NCBI GenBank assembly: GCA_019634955.1 | Contig: JAHCAK010000011.1 | Location: 1-64,000 of the forward strand | Length of the DNA stretch: 64,000 nt | Source: Burkholderiales bacterium | GTDB lineage: Bacteria > Pseudomonadota > Gammaproteobacteria > Burkholderiales > Usitatibacteraceae | Reading direction: 5' to 3' | Part shown: in pieces, positions 35,091 to 43,683 of the stretch | Numbering within the stretch: the first letter of the stretch is position 1 | Layout: each line of letters opens with the position of its first letter | Notes under the pieces: generated by a model | The model's database searches: none | Seen by the model: the letters and a program-made list of their open reading frames with translations, nothing else | What the model was told of the DNA's origin: nothing | Made by a program: the position numbers and the translations under genes

Positions 35091-36920
35091 ATGGACGGCC
35101 CGGGCAGGCAGGGAGATCTCGCGCAGGGGCTCGCGCGATTCGCGCGGATCTGGGAAGGGTTGCAGGGCCGTGTCGTGTCCAGGCGCCTGGAAGGCGCGCT
35201 CGGGCGCGCGATCGCCTGCGAGACCACGGAAGGCGAGGTCCTGGTGCTGACGCTCTCGCGCGCCGCCATCGAGATCGCGGCGCCCCGGCCGGACAACGCC
35301 CCGCACGCGACGGTGCGCATGGCCCGCGAGGATTGGGCGCGGGTCCTCACCGGCGAGCTTCACGTCATGGCCATCATCCTGGCCGGGCGCGCGCGCTTTC
35401 CGAAGGACCAGCGCCGGCTGCTGATGCAGTTCTCGATGCTGTTGCAGACGGCCATGCTTTCGGCCGGTGCAGCCGCTCCGCGCGACGTCGGGGCCCGCGC
35501 GGCCCGCCCGCCCTCGCGCGCGGCAAGACCGGCGGTCACCCGCACGTACGCGGAATTCGCCTGCGGCCTGCGGTTCGAGGACATTCCGCCCGATGTCGTG
35601 GAGATCGCGCGGGAGCAGCTCGTTGCCACGATCGGCTCCTGCTACACGGGCAGCATGATGCCGGCCGCCGCAAGCGTGCGCGCCGGCCTCGCGATCATGG
35701 GTGAGGGTGGCCAGGCCACTCTCTTCGGCGGCCGGGGGCGCATGCCGGCTCCAGCCGCCGCTCTTTACAACTCGGCGGTCGCCCAGGTCCTCGACTTCGA
35801 CGACTGGGTGATCATCAGCCACTCCGGGGCGGCCGTGGTGCCCACGGCCTTCGCGGCCGGGGAGGCGGCCGGCGTATCCGGCCGGGACCTCGTCGCTGCC
35901 GTGGTGATCGGCAACGAGATCAACGGCCGCACTTCGCGGGCCATCCAGCGCGGCGCCTACGTGGGCAACTCCATGCCGAACCACCAGGTCGAGACGGCGC
36001 TGGTCGCGGGCCGGCTGCTGGGGCTCACGCCGGTGGAGGCCCAGCGTGCCGTCAGCCACTCCGCGTTCCTCGCGATGGAGAGCTGCCACACGGGCTGGAT
36101 GACGGACAGCAAGGTGCTCTGCAACGGGCTGCCGGCCATGTGGGGCATCACCTCCGCGTCTCTCGCCAAGGCCGGGCTCCTCGGCAATCTCGACATGATC
36201 GAACACCCCGCGGGCCTGCTCGCGACGGTCTCGGAGGTCGTGGACGAGGAGGAGCTCCTCAAGGGCCTCGGCACGGAGTGGTACACGCGCACGCTCAACA
36301 CGAAGCGGCACCCTTCGTGCGCGTACAACCTTACCGCGATCGAGTGCGCCCTCGCCCTGCACGATCGCATCCCCGGCTTCGACCCGCTGAAGGTCGCCGC
36401 CATCGAGATCGAGGGCCCGGGGGTGATGCTCTACGTTGCCGCGCGCTTCCAGGCGCTCGAACCGGACGTGTACGAGCAGATCCGGGAGGGCACCGCCACG
36501 CACGTCGCGCTGTGCTTCGACGCCGGGTTCGGGGCGCTGGCCGCGCTGGCCGCCGGGGAGTTCTCCTACCGGCAGTACCTCGCCGAGGGCATCCAGTCCC
36601 CGGTCGTGCAGCGGCTGCGATCGCGCGTCACCTTCAAGACCGATCCCGCGATGCACGCGGCGTACTACAGCGACTACCAGTACGGCGCGCGCGTGCGCGT
36701 GCGCATGGAAGACGGCGCGGAGTTCGTCGAGGAGCGGCTGCAGCTCCTCGGCGCCCGCGACCGCCCCTTCGACCACGCGGAGAAGTTCCGCGAGGGCGCC
36801 TGCCACTTCCTGCCCGAATCCCGCGTCGAGATGGCGCTCGCCACGCTGCGCTGCATCGACGCAGTCGAGGACATCCGCACCGTCATGAACCAGTTCGAAA
36901 TCGAACAAGGAGCCCGCTAG
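35091..36920 (+). CDS. SCP2-like domain fused to MmgE/PrpD family protein
   Basis: 609 residues. Residues about 10-120 resemble a bacterial SCP2/sterol-carrier-like domain (VVSRRLEGALGRAIACE, then LTGELHVMAIILAGRARFPKD). Residues about 145-600 are an MmgE/PrpD domain (DFDDWVIISHSGAAVVPTAFA, HSAFLAMESCHTGWM, RHPSCAYNLTAIE). PrpD is 2-methylcitrate dehydratase and other members include cis-aconitate decarboxylase; many homologues are uncharacterised. The fused lipid-carrier-like domain is unusual for this family and suggests a hydrophobic or CoA-like substrate. GGGGGAG precedes the ATG. The alcohol dehydrogenase start follows its stop directly. Confidence 0.82.
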   Translation: MDGPGRQGDLAQGLARFARIWEGLQGRVVSRRLEGALGRAIACETTEGEVLVLTLSRAAIEIAAPRPDNAPHATVRMAREDWARVLTGELHVMAIILAGRARFPKDQRRLLMQFSMLLQTAMLSAGAAAPRDVGARAARPPSRAARPAVTRTYAEFACGLRFEDIPPDVVEIAREQLVATIGSCYTGSMMPAAASVRAGLAIMGEGGQATLFGGRGRMPAPAAALYNSAVAQVLDFDDWVIISHSGAAVVPTAFAAGEAAGVSGRDLVAAVVIGNEINGRTSRAIQRGAYVGNSMPNHQVETALVAGRLLGLTPVEAQRAVSHSAFLAMESCHTGWMTDSKVLCNGLPAMWGITSASLAKAGLLGNLDMIEHPAGLLATVSEVVDEEELLKGLGTEWYTRTLNTKRHPSCAYNLTAIECALALHDRIPGFDPLKVAAIEIEGPGVMLYVAARFQALEPDVYEQIREGTATHVALCFDAGFGALAALAAGEFSYRQYLAEGIQSPVVQRLRSRVTFKTDPAMHAAYYSDYQYGARVRVRMEDGAEFVEERLQLLGARDRPFDHAEKFREGACHFLPESRVEMALATLRCIDAVEDIRTVMNQFEIEQGAR

Positions 36921-38093
36921 ATGGAACTGAACGATCCCCTTCACAAGGTCACCTTCTCCGTCACGTGGCCACCCGGCACGACGTTCGGGGTGGGCACCAT
37001 CTCGACCCTGGGGGCCAGGGCCAAGGCGCGGGGCGCCACGCGCGCCCTTCTCGTCACCGACGCGGGGCTCGTCAAGGTGGGCCTCGCGGAGAAAGTGGCC
37101 GGCCACCTGCGCTCGGCCGGCGTGGAGGCGGTCGTCTTCGGCGAGGTGAAGCCGAACCCGACGATGGCCGAGGTGACGGAGGGAGTCGCGATGCTGCGGA
37201 AGGACGGCTTCGACTTCCTCGTGGCGCTGGGCGGCGGCAGCTCGATCGACGCGGCGAAAGTGATGTCCATGCAGCTGCTGAGCGGGCGCTCCATCGAGGA
37301 GATCGAGACCAAGGGCGTGGACGACGCGCAGGGCACGCCGATCCCGTTCATCGTCGTGCCGAGCACGTCGGGCACGGGCAGCGAGGCGACCACGGGCGCG
37401 CTGGTCAAGGACGCGAGCGGCAAGAAGTACCTGGTGCGAAGCGTCCGATGCCGCCCGGCGGAGTCGATCCTCGACCCGGAGCTCACGGTGACGGTGCCGC
37501 CGCGCATGACGGCGTCGACGGGGATGGACGCGTTCATCCACGCCCTCGGCTCGTACACCAACGTCCAGGTGAACCCGATCGGCGACATCTGCGCGCAGGA
37601 GGCCATGCGCCTCGTGAACGCGAACCTGGCCACCGCCATCGCGAACGGCGCCGACATCGCCGCGCGCTCGGCGATGATGCTCGCGAGCCACCTCGCCGGG
37701 ATCGCCATCTCCATGAAGGGCAACGACGCCATCCATGGCCTGAGCACCGCCGTGGAGTCGGTGATCGACTGCACCCACGGCGAGAGCCTGAGCGCGCTCA
37801 TGCCGCACGTGCTCCGGTTCAACCTGGACACGGCCGCGCCCCGCTACGCGAACATCGCCCGCCTCATGGGCAGCGGCGGCAAGGACGAGCGGGAGCTCGC
37901 GGCGAACGGGGTCGAGGCGATGATCGGCCTGCGCGACCGGGCCGGCACCTGCCGCCACCTGGCCGAGCTGGGCATCCGCGCCGACATGGTCGAGCGCCTC
38001 ACGGCGCTGGCCGCGAAGGGCCGCTCCACCCAGATCAACTGCCGCCGTCCCTCGAACGAGGAGATCAAGGCGCTCTACGAGGCGGCCCTGTGA
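36921..38093 (+). CDS. Iron-containing alcohol dehydrogenase
   Basis: 390 residues with the group III ADH pattern: GGGSSIDAAK near 100-109 for NAD(P), VPSTSGTGSEAT near 145, and the metal-binding stretch with FIHALGSY and the NDAIHGLSTAVES ... CTHGESLS histidines. These enzymes oxidise alcohols or reduce aldehydes with NAD(P). The start touches the PrpD stop (TAG-ATG), with AAGGAG inside the upstream gene. Its stop overlaps the aldehyde dehydrogenase start as TGATG, so alcohol to aldehyde to acid is a likely sequence. Confidence 0.93.
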   Translation: MELNDPLHKVTFSVTWPPGTTFGVGTISTLGARAKARGATRALLVTDAGLVKVGLAEKVAGHLRSAGVEAVVFGEVKPNPTMAEVTEGVAMLRKDGFDFLVALGGGSSIDAAKVMSMQLLSGRSIEEIETKGVDDAQGTPIPFIVVPSTSGTGSEATTGALVKDASGKKYLVRSVRCRPAESILDPELTVTVPPRMTASTGMDAFIHALGSYTNVQVNPIGDICAQEAMRLVNANLATAIANGADIAARSAMMLASHLAGIAISMKGNDAIHGLSTAVESVIDCTHGESLSALMPHVLRFNLDTAAPRYANIARLMGSGGKDERELAANGVEAMIGLRDRAGTCRHLAELGIRADMVERLTALAAKGRSTQINCRRPSNEEIKALYEAAL

Positions 38094-39559
38094 TGAAACG
38101 CGAGGACGTGCTGCGCAAGGGGCCGTATCCGCTGCTGATCGACGGCAAGGAAGTGCCGAGCCTGTCGGGCAAGACCTTCACCTCGATCGATCCCTCGACC
38201 GGCCGCGCGCTGGCGGAGGTGCACGAGGCCGGGCCGGAGGACGTCGACCTCGCGGTCGGCGCCGCCTGCAAGGCCTTCGAGTCGGCCTGGCGGTCGACGC
38301 TCCCGCGGGAGCGGTCGAAGAAGCTCATGAAGCTGGCCGACCTGCTGGCCGCGCGCGTCGAGGCGCTGTCGTGGATCGAGTGCTACGACGCCGGCAAGCC
38401 CATCGCGGCGTCGCGGGCGTGGCTCTCGGGCGGGCCCGGGACGCTCGAGTACTACGCGGGCTGCCTGCTGGGCCTATCCGGCGAGACCCTCGATGTCTCC
38501 GACAAGACGCTGATGGACTTCACGCTGCGGGAGCCGCTCGGCGTCTGCGGGCTCATCGTGCCGTGGAACTTCCCCCTGAGCATCGCGCTGCTCAAGATGG
38601 CGCCCGCGCTGGCGGCGGGCAATTGCGTGGTGATCAAGCCCTCGGAGGTCACGCCGCTTTCCACCGTGGAGCTGGGCGCGCTGGTGGCGGAGGCCGGGTT
38701 CCCCCCGGGCGTCATCAACATCGTGAACGGCCCGGGCGACCCGGTGGGCTCCGCCCTCGTCCGCGACCCGCGCGTGGCCAAGATCTCCTTCACCGGCGGC
38801 ACCGAATCCGGCAAGCGCATCTTCCGCGAGGCCGCTGATACCGTGAAGCGCCTGACGCTCGAGCTGGGCGGGAAGTCGGCGTCGCTCGTCTTCGCCGACG
38901 CGGACCTCGACAAGGCGGTCGCCGTGGCCTACACGGACATCGTGCGCAACAGCGGCCAGGTGTGCGGTGCCTGCACGCGCCTGCTGCTCGAGGAATCGGT
39001 GGCCGATGCCTTCCTGGACAAGCTCGAAGCGAAGCTTCGCGCGGTGAAGATCGGCCCGCCGGAGGATCCCGCGACGGAAATGGGGCCGCTGGTGAGCAGC
39101 GCGCAGGCGGCGAAGGTCCGCAAGTACCTCCAGATTGGGAAGGCGGAGGGCGCGACACCGAAGGCCTACGTGGATCTCGCGGGGAGGAGCGACACCGCGA
39201 GCGACGCCTTCCTTCCACCGATGCTCTTCCACGGCGCCACGAACGCCATGCGGGTCGCGCGCGAGGAGATCTTCGGGCCCGTCCTCACCGTGATGCGGTT
39301 CCGGACGGAAGCCGAGGCCGTGGCCATCGCCAACGACACGCGTTACGGGCTGGCGGCGTGCGTCTTCACGCGGGACGCGACGCGCGCCATGCGGATGGTG
39401 CGGGCGATCTCGGCGGGCACGGTATGCGTGAACACGGGCGTGCGCTCGTCCGTCGACGCGCCGTTCGGCGGGTTCCGGGAGAGCGGGATCGGCAAGGAGC
39501 GCGGCAAGGAGGCGCTCCTCGACGACACGCAGTTGAAGAACGTCCGGTACGGGCTGTAG
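38093..39559 (+). CDS. NAD(P)-dependent aldehyde dehydrogenase
   Basis: 488 residues with a complete ALDH active site: Asn159 in PWNF, Glu257 in LTLELGGKSA and nucleophile Cys291 in NSGQVCGAC, plus EEIFGPVL near 395. It oxidises an aldehyde to the acid. Translational coupling to the iron-dependent alcohol dehydrogenase indicates that it takes that enzyme's aldehyde product. The substrate is not predictable from sequence alone. Confidence 0.94.
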   Translation: MKREDVLRKGPYPLLIDGKEVPSLSGKTFTSIDPSTGRALAEVHEAGPEDVDLAVGAACKAFESAWRSTLPRERSKKLMKLADLLAARVEALSWIECYDAGKPIAASRAWLSGGPGTLEYYAGCLLGLSGETLDVSDKTLMDFTLREPLGVCGLIVPWNFPLSIALLKMAPALAAGNCVVIKPSEVTPLSTVELGALVAEAGFPPGVINIVNGPGDPVGSALVRDPRVAKISFTGGTESGKRIFREAADTVKRLTLELGGKSASLVFADADLDKAVAVAYTDIVRNSGQVCGACTRLLLEESVADAFLDKLEAKLRAVKIGPPEDPATEMGPLVSSAQAAKVRKYLQIGKAEGATPKAYVDLAGRSDTASDAFLPPMLFHGATNAMRVAREEIFGPVLTVMRFRTEAEAVAIANDTRYGLAACVFTRDATRAMRMVRAISAGTVCVNTGVRSSVDAPFGGFRESGIGKERGKEALLDDTQLKNVRYGL

Positions 39560-39594
39560 CAGGAGCGGTTCAAACCAACGAGAAGGAGGAGACC

Positions 39595-40578
39595 ATGTTC
39601 GCTCGGGCAAGGCATCTGGCAGTGCTGTTGGCGGCGTTTCTCGCGATGGGCGTGCTGTCCGAAGGGGCGCATGCGCAGTACCCCAGCAAGGCGATCCGCT
39701 TCATCGTGCCGTGGCCCCCGGGGGGAGCGGCCGACATCATGGCGCGGCTCATCGGCGAGGGGCTCTCGAAGGAGCTCGGGCAGACGGTGGTGGTCGACAA
39801 CCGTCCCGGTGCGGGCGGGCTGGTCGCGACCGAGCAGGTGGCGAAGATGGAGCCCGACGGCCACACGCTGCTCCTGGGCAGCACGGGGCCGAACGCGATC
39901 GCGGGGAGCCTCTACAAGAACCTGCGCTACGACCCGGTGAAGGACCTCACGCCGGTCACGCAGATCACCGAGCTGCCGCTCCTGCTCGTCGTGAACAAGG
40001 ACTTCCCGGCGAACAACGTGAAGGAGCTCATCGCCTACGCCAAGGCCAACCCCGGCAAGGTGAACTTCGCCTCCGTGGGCTCGGGCACGGCGCAGCACCT
40101 GGCTTCCGAGATCTTCAAGATCACCGCGGGCATCAACATCGTGCACGTGCCCTACAAGGGCAGCGCCCCGGCCTTCACGGACCTCGCGGGCGGCGCGGTG
40201 CAGATGCTGTTCGACAACATCCCCGCGTCGCGGGCGATGCTGCAGGCGGGCAAGGTGAAGGCGATCGCGGTGAGCACCTCGACCCGGTCGACGGCGATGC
40301 CGGACCTGCCGACGGTGGCGGAATCGGGGCTGCCGGGGTTCCACGTCTCCGCCTGGCAGAACATCGCCATGCCGCCGGGCTCGCCTCCCGAGGCTGTCGC
40401 ACGCGTCAATCGCGAGGTGGTGAAGTTCCTCAACTCGCCCGAGATGCGCAAGCGAATCACCGACATGGGCGCCAACGTCGTCGGCAACACCCCGGCGGAA
40501 GAGGCGCAGCGCATCAAGGACGAGGTGGAGAAGTGGGGCCGCGCGGTGAAGGCGGCCGGCGTCTCGCTCGACTACTGA
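39595..40578 (+). CDS. Tripartite tricarboxylate transporter substrate-binding protein (Bug/TctC)
   Basis: 327 residues: a signal peptide (LAVLLAAFLAMGVLSEGAHA), then YPSKAIRFIVPWPPGGAAD, EPDGHTLL and HVPYKGSAP. AGAAGGAGGAG supplies a strong ribosome binding site. It is the fourth gene of the IclR-flanked operon and an orphan with respect to TctA/TctB. A FAD oxidoreductase follows after 15 bp. Confidence 0.94.
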   Translation: MFARARHLAVLLAAFLAMGVLSEGAHAQYPSKAIRFIVPWPPGGAADIMARLIGEGLSKELGQTVVVDNRPGAGGLVATEQVAKMEPDGHTLLLGSTGPNAIAGSLYKNLRYDPVKDLTPVTQITELPLLLVVNKDFPANNVKELIAYAKANPGKVNFASVGSGTAQHLASEIFKITAGINIVHVPYKGSAPAFTDLAGGAVQMLFDNIPASRAMLQAGKVKAIAVSTSTRSTAMPDLPTVAESGLPGFHVSAWQNIAMPPGSPPEAVARVNREVVKFLNSPEMRKRITDMGANVVGNTPAEEAQRIKDEVEKWGRAVKAAGVSLDY

Positions 40579-40593
40579 CCCGGGCCGCCGGGC

Positions 40594-41952
40594 GTGTTCA
40601 CGAACGCGATCGTCGAACCTGCGCGGCGGGTTCCCGTCGTCGACGAGCCGGAAGTGCTCGTCGTCGGCGGGGGGGCGGCGGGAATCGCGGCGGCGTGCGC
40701 GGCCTCGCGGGCTGGTGCCGGCACGGTCCTGGTCGAGCGCCATGGTTTCCTCGGGGGCACGCTCACTGCGGTGACCCTCGGGGGCTTCTGCGGCACCCAC
40801 GGGGTGGTCGACGACGAGCGCCTGTTCCGCGCGATCGGCGGCCTCTACCTCGATGTCGAGGAGCGCCTGCGCCGCCGTGACGCGGTGCTGCCGCCGCGGC
40901 GCCATGGCCGGATCATCGGCGTGCCGTACGAGTCGGCGACCTTCAAGGCGGTCGCAGACGAGCTCGTCGCGCACCATGGCGCGCGGGTTCGGCTGCACGC
41001 GCACTCGGCCGCCGTGTACGTGGAGGAGGAGCGCATCGCGAGCGTCGTGCTCGAGACGAGGGGCGGGCGAGTCGCCGTGCGCCCCCGGATCGTCGTGGAC
41101 TGCTCGGGCGACGGCGACGTGGCTGTCGCCGCCGGCGTCGGGTTTTCCCTCGGAGACGGGGGCCGCACGCAGTTCGGCTCGACCATGTTCCGCCTCGGCA
41201 ATGTCGATACCGCCGTGGCGGGCGCGCTCGGCCGGGCCGAGATCCGCGACCTGCTGGAAAGGGCGGTGACGGAGGGCTACGACCTGCCGCGGACGGCCAC
41301 GGGCGTGCACCTCAACCCGCTCGAGGGCATCGTCCACCTGAACGTGACGCGTCTCCGGAAGCCCGACGGCGAGCCGTTCGACCTCACGGATCCCGACGAG
41401 CTGACGGCCGCGGAGATCGAAGGGCGGCGGCAGGCCTACCTGTACGAGGAGGTGTTCCGCCGCTTCGTGCCCGGGTTCGGCCGCGCGCGCATCGTGGACA
41501 TCGGGGCGACCGTGGGCATTCGCGAATCGCGCCTGGTCCATGGTGAAAAGACGCTCCGGGAGTCGGACGTGCGCGGGTGCGTGAAGCCCCCGGACCGGAT
41601 CGCCTGCACCGCGTGGCCCCTGGAGAGCCACACGGGCGGGCGCGGCACCACGTGGGAGTTCCTGCCGGACGGCGACTGGTACGGCATCCCGTTCGGCTGC
41701 CTCGTCGCGAAAGGGGTGAGGAACCTGCTGGTCGCCGGGCGAAACCTCTCGGCCACCCATGTGGCGCAGGCGTCCGCCCGCGTGGCGGGGCCCTGCTTCG
41801 CGATGGGCGAGGCGGCCGGTGTCGCTGCGGCCATGGCGTGCCGGCGCGGCGTCGAGCCGAGGGCCCTGGAGGTCAAGGAGATCCAGGGCGAGCTGGAACG
41901 GCAGGGAGCCATTCTCACGCCGGACAGCGGGCAGCGCTCAGGTACGCGATGA
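40594..41952 (+). CDS. FAD-dependent oxidoreductase (FAD_oxidored/PF12831 type)
   Basis: 452 residues. A short EPARRVPV leader precedes VLVVGGGAAGIAAACA (about 22-37) and LVERHGFLGGTL. IVVDCSGDGDVAVAAG and NLLVAGRNLSATHVAQ match the rest of the family. It is a paralogue of the enzyme at 16711-18114, with the same leader and position behind a Bug gene. The start is GTG without a clear Shine-Dalgarno; translation may depend on the upstream gene. Its last 38 bp overlap the convergent cytochrome gene. Confidence 0.85.
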   Translation: MFTNAIVEPARRVPVVDEPEVLVVGGGAAGIAAACAASRAGAGTVLVERHGFLGGTLTAVTLGGFCGTHGVVDDERLFRAIGGLYLDVEERLRRRDAVLPPRRHGRIIGVPYESATFKAVADELVAHHGARVRLHAHSAAVYVEEERIASVVLETRGGRVAVRPRIVVDCSGDGDVAVAAGVGFSLGDGGRTQFGSTMFRLGNVDTAVAGALGRAEIRDLLERAVTEGYDLPRTATGVHLNPLEGIVHLNVTRLRKPDGEPFDLTDPDELTAAEIEGRRQAYLYEEVFRRFVPGFGRARIVDIGATVGIRESRLVHGEKTLRESDVRGCVKPPDRIACTAWPLESHTGGRGTTWEFLPDGDWYGIPFGCLVAKGVRNLLVAGRNLSATHVAQASARVAGPCFAMGEAAGVAAAMACRRGVEPRALEVKEIQGELERQGAILTPDSGQRSGTR

Positions 41953-42292
41953 GATCCGCGCGCTCCTGCGCGCTCGCGATCCCCGCGTAGCCCATCGAGG
42001 TGCCGGGCACCACGGCGGTCGGCGCGGCGAGGAAGCGGTCGAGCGTCGCCGCGTTCCACACGATCCCCGAGGCGCGCATCGCCGGCGAGTAGTCGAACCC
42101 CGGGACGCTGCCTGCGCGCCGGCCGAGGAGGCCGCAGTGGCGCGGCCCCGCCCGGTCGTTTTCGAGCGAGTGGCAGGCGAAGCACCGTTCGTACAGCGCC
42201 TCGCCCCGGGCGGCATTGCCGGCGGGTGCCGCCATCGCGGCCGGGAAGCCCGTGATGGCGGCCACGGCGGTGACGGCCACGGCGAGGCGCAT
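41915..42292 (-). CDS. Class I c-type cytochrome
   Basis: 125 residues with a signal peptide (VAVTAVAAITGFPAAMA), haem-binding CFACH at 37-41, and a distal Met in GTSMGYAG near 99. This is a small soluble periplasmic electron carrier. It follows the ferritin-like gene by only 5 bp, so the two are co-transcribed with the ECF sigma gene upstream. It could accept electrons from a periplasmic redox process, but its partner is unknown. Confidence 0.9.
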   Translation of the reverse strand: MRLAVAVTAVAAITGFPAAMAAPAGNAARGEALYERCFACHSLENDRAGPRHCGLLGRRAGSVPGFDYSPAMRASGIVWNAATLDRFLAAPTAVVPGTSMGYAGIASAQERADLIAYLSAARCPA

Positions 42293-42297
42293 GGCTG

Positions 42298-42873
42298 TCA
42301 CGCGACGAACGCGGAGGGCACGGGCATCTCGCCGACGGCCTGGCGCAGGATCGCCCAGTGCATCGCCTCGTCGCCGAGGATGCTCGCCGCCGCCTTGGCG
42401 AGATCGCGATTGGCGAAGACCGGGACGGCGCCGAGGTAGGCGCTCACGGCGCCCTTCTCCAGCGCGGCCGCGAAGCGCAGCACGTCGGCCTGGTTCTTCA
42501 GCTTCGCGGTGGGAAAGTCGTAGCGCGCCTTGGCCGCCGCGGGCTTGCCGCCCAGCTTCTCGATCGTCTTCGCGAGCACGTCGGCATGCTCGCGGTGGTG
42601 GCCCTGGAAGGTGATGGCGAGATCGAGCGCCGGCTTCTGCAGCAGGCCGCTCTCGGCGCCCACCTGGTAGGCCGCGACCGCTTCCAGTTCCGCGGCGAGC
42701 GCGGTGTTGAGGATGCGCGCGTCGGCCTCGGTGGCATTGCCGCCGGCGGCGAGCGACTCGCGCCCGGCGAGCAGCGCCACGGCCGTGCCCGAGAGCAGCA
42801 GGCCGGAGGACTTCAGGAAGCCGCGCCGGGAAGCGGGCAATAGGGGACCGTTCGCGAAAGCGAGAAAGGACAT
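42298..42873 (-). CDS. Ferritin-like domain protein with Tat signal
   Basis: 191 residues. SRRGFLKSSGLLLSGTAVAL near the N-terminus is a twin-arginine signal, so the protein is probably exported folded. The mature part is a four-helix bundle with ferritin-like metal positions (LAAELEAVAAYQ, FQGHHREHADVL, ALEKGAVSAYL, DEAMHWAIL). This family is found next to ECF sigma factors and c-type cytochromes; its activity is unproven, possibly metal oxidation or storage in the periplasm. Confidence 0.83.
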   Translation of the reverse strand: MSFLAFANGPLLPASRRGFLKSSGLLLSGTAVALLAGRESLAAGGNATEADARILNTALAAELEAVAAYQVGAESGLLQKPALDLAITFQGHHREHADVLAKTIEKLGGKPAAAKARYDFPTAKLKNQADVLRFAAALEKGAVSAYLGAVPVFANRDLAKAAASILGDEAMHWAILRQAVGEMPVPSAFVA

Positions 42874-42905
42874 GGTGTTCTCCGGTTGGAGGGAAGGGAA
42901 GGCGG

Positions 42906-43616
42906 TCAGGTGCCGCCGGGGGGTGCCTCGGAAAGGCGGGCGATGACGCGCGCGACGATGCGGTCGCAGCGTTCGCCGAGGAACTCGAAGGCGCCCTCGT
43001 GCGCGAGGTCGAACTCGCGCGAGAGGGATTCGCGAAGCAGCGCGCGCGCCCGGAAGAAGCGCGTGCGGACGGTGGCTTCCGGAATGCCCAGCGCGGCGGC
43101 GGTGTCGTCCACGTCCAGCTCCTGCACGGCGCGCAGCACGAAGACGCTCCGGAACGCTTCCGGCAGCTGGTCGATCGTGCGCTCGAGGAGGCGGCGCGCC
43201 TCGGCGCGGGCGGCAAGGCTTTCCGGCCCGCCGCCTTCGTCGGCCGCGTGCTCTTCGGCGGGCGAATCGTCGCTGCCGTGCGCGATGTCGCCCTCGAGGC
43301 TGATCACGGTGGCGCGGCGCTGCCGGCGGCGCAGGCGCCCGATGGCCTCGTTGACGGCGATGCTGAGGAGCCAGGTGGAGAGCTTGGAATCCCCCCGGAA
43401 GTCCGCGATGCGCCGGTAGGCCTGGAGGTAGGCCTCCTGCACGGCGTCCTCGGCCTCGGCGTCCTCGCGCAGGATGCTGCGCGCCGTGCGGAACATCGCC
43501 TGGTTGTGGCGCCGCATCAGCAGGCGGAACGCCGCGTGGTCGCCCGCGGCCACCCGGGACGCCATCTCGGCGTCGGTGAGCGGGGGGTCGGTGCGGGCGT
43601 GGGCGGCGGCTTTCAT
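42906..43616 (-). CDS. ECF-type RNA polymerase sigma factor
   Basis: 236 residues. The region 2 signature (EDAVQEAYLQAYRRIADFRGDSKLSTWL, about 55-82) is followed by an acidic linker and region 4 (LPEAFRSVFVLRAVQELDVD, then LGIPEATVRTRFFRARALL). It directs polymerase to a stress or envelope regulon. No anti-sigma gene is next to it; ferritin-like and cytochrome genes follow directly and may be its targets. A short C-terminal extension after region 4 (about 205-236) is Ala/Glu-rich. Confidence 0.92.
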   Translation of the reverse strand: MKAAAHARTDPPLTDAEMASRVAAGDHAAFRLLMRRHNQAMFRTARSILREDAEAEDAVQEAYLQAYRRIADFRGDSKLSTWLLSIAVNEAIGRLRRRQRRATVISLEGDIAHGSDDSPAEEHAADEGGGPESLAARAEARRLLERTIDQLPEAFRSVFVLRAVQELDVDDTAAALGIPEATVRTRFFRARALLRESLSREFDLAHEGAFEFLGERCDRIVARVIARLSEAPPGGT

Positions 43617-43646
43617 GGCGGGTCCGGGGTGTCCTTTCCCCATTGG

Positions 43647-43671
43647 ATGATGCCAGGGGCGCTGGCGTTCC
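43647..43671 (-). promoter_or_regulatory. Candidate ECF-type promoter before the sigma gene
   Basis: On the minus strand, GGAAC (43671-43667), 16 bp, then TCAT (43650-43647). GGAAC is the typical -35 core for many ECF sigma factors, so this may be the autoregulated promoter of the sigma-ferritin-cytochrome unit. The spacer contains GCCAG-CGCCC-CTGGC, an inverted repeat. Confidence 0.35.
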
Positions 43672-43683
43672 CGACCCGGCGGC

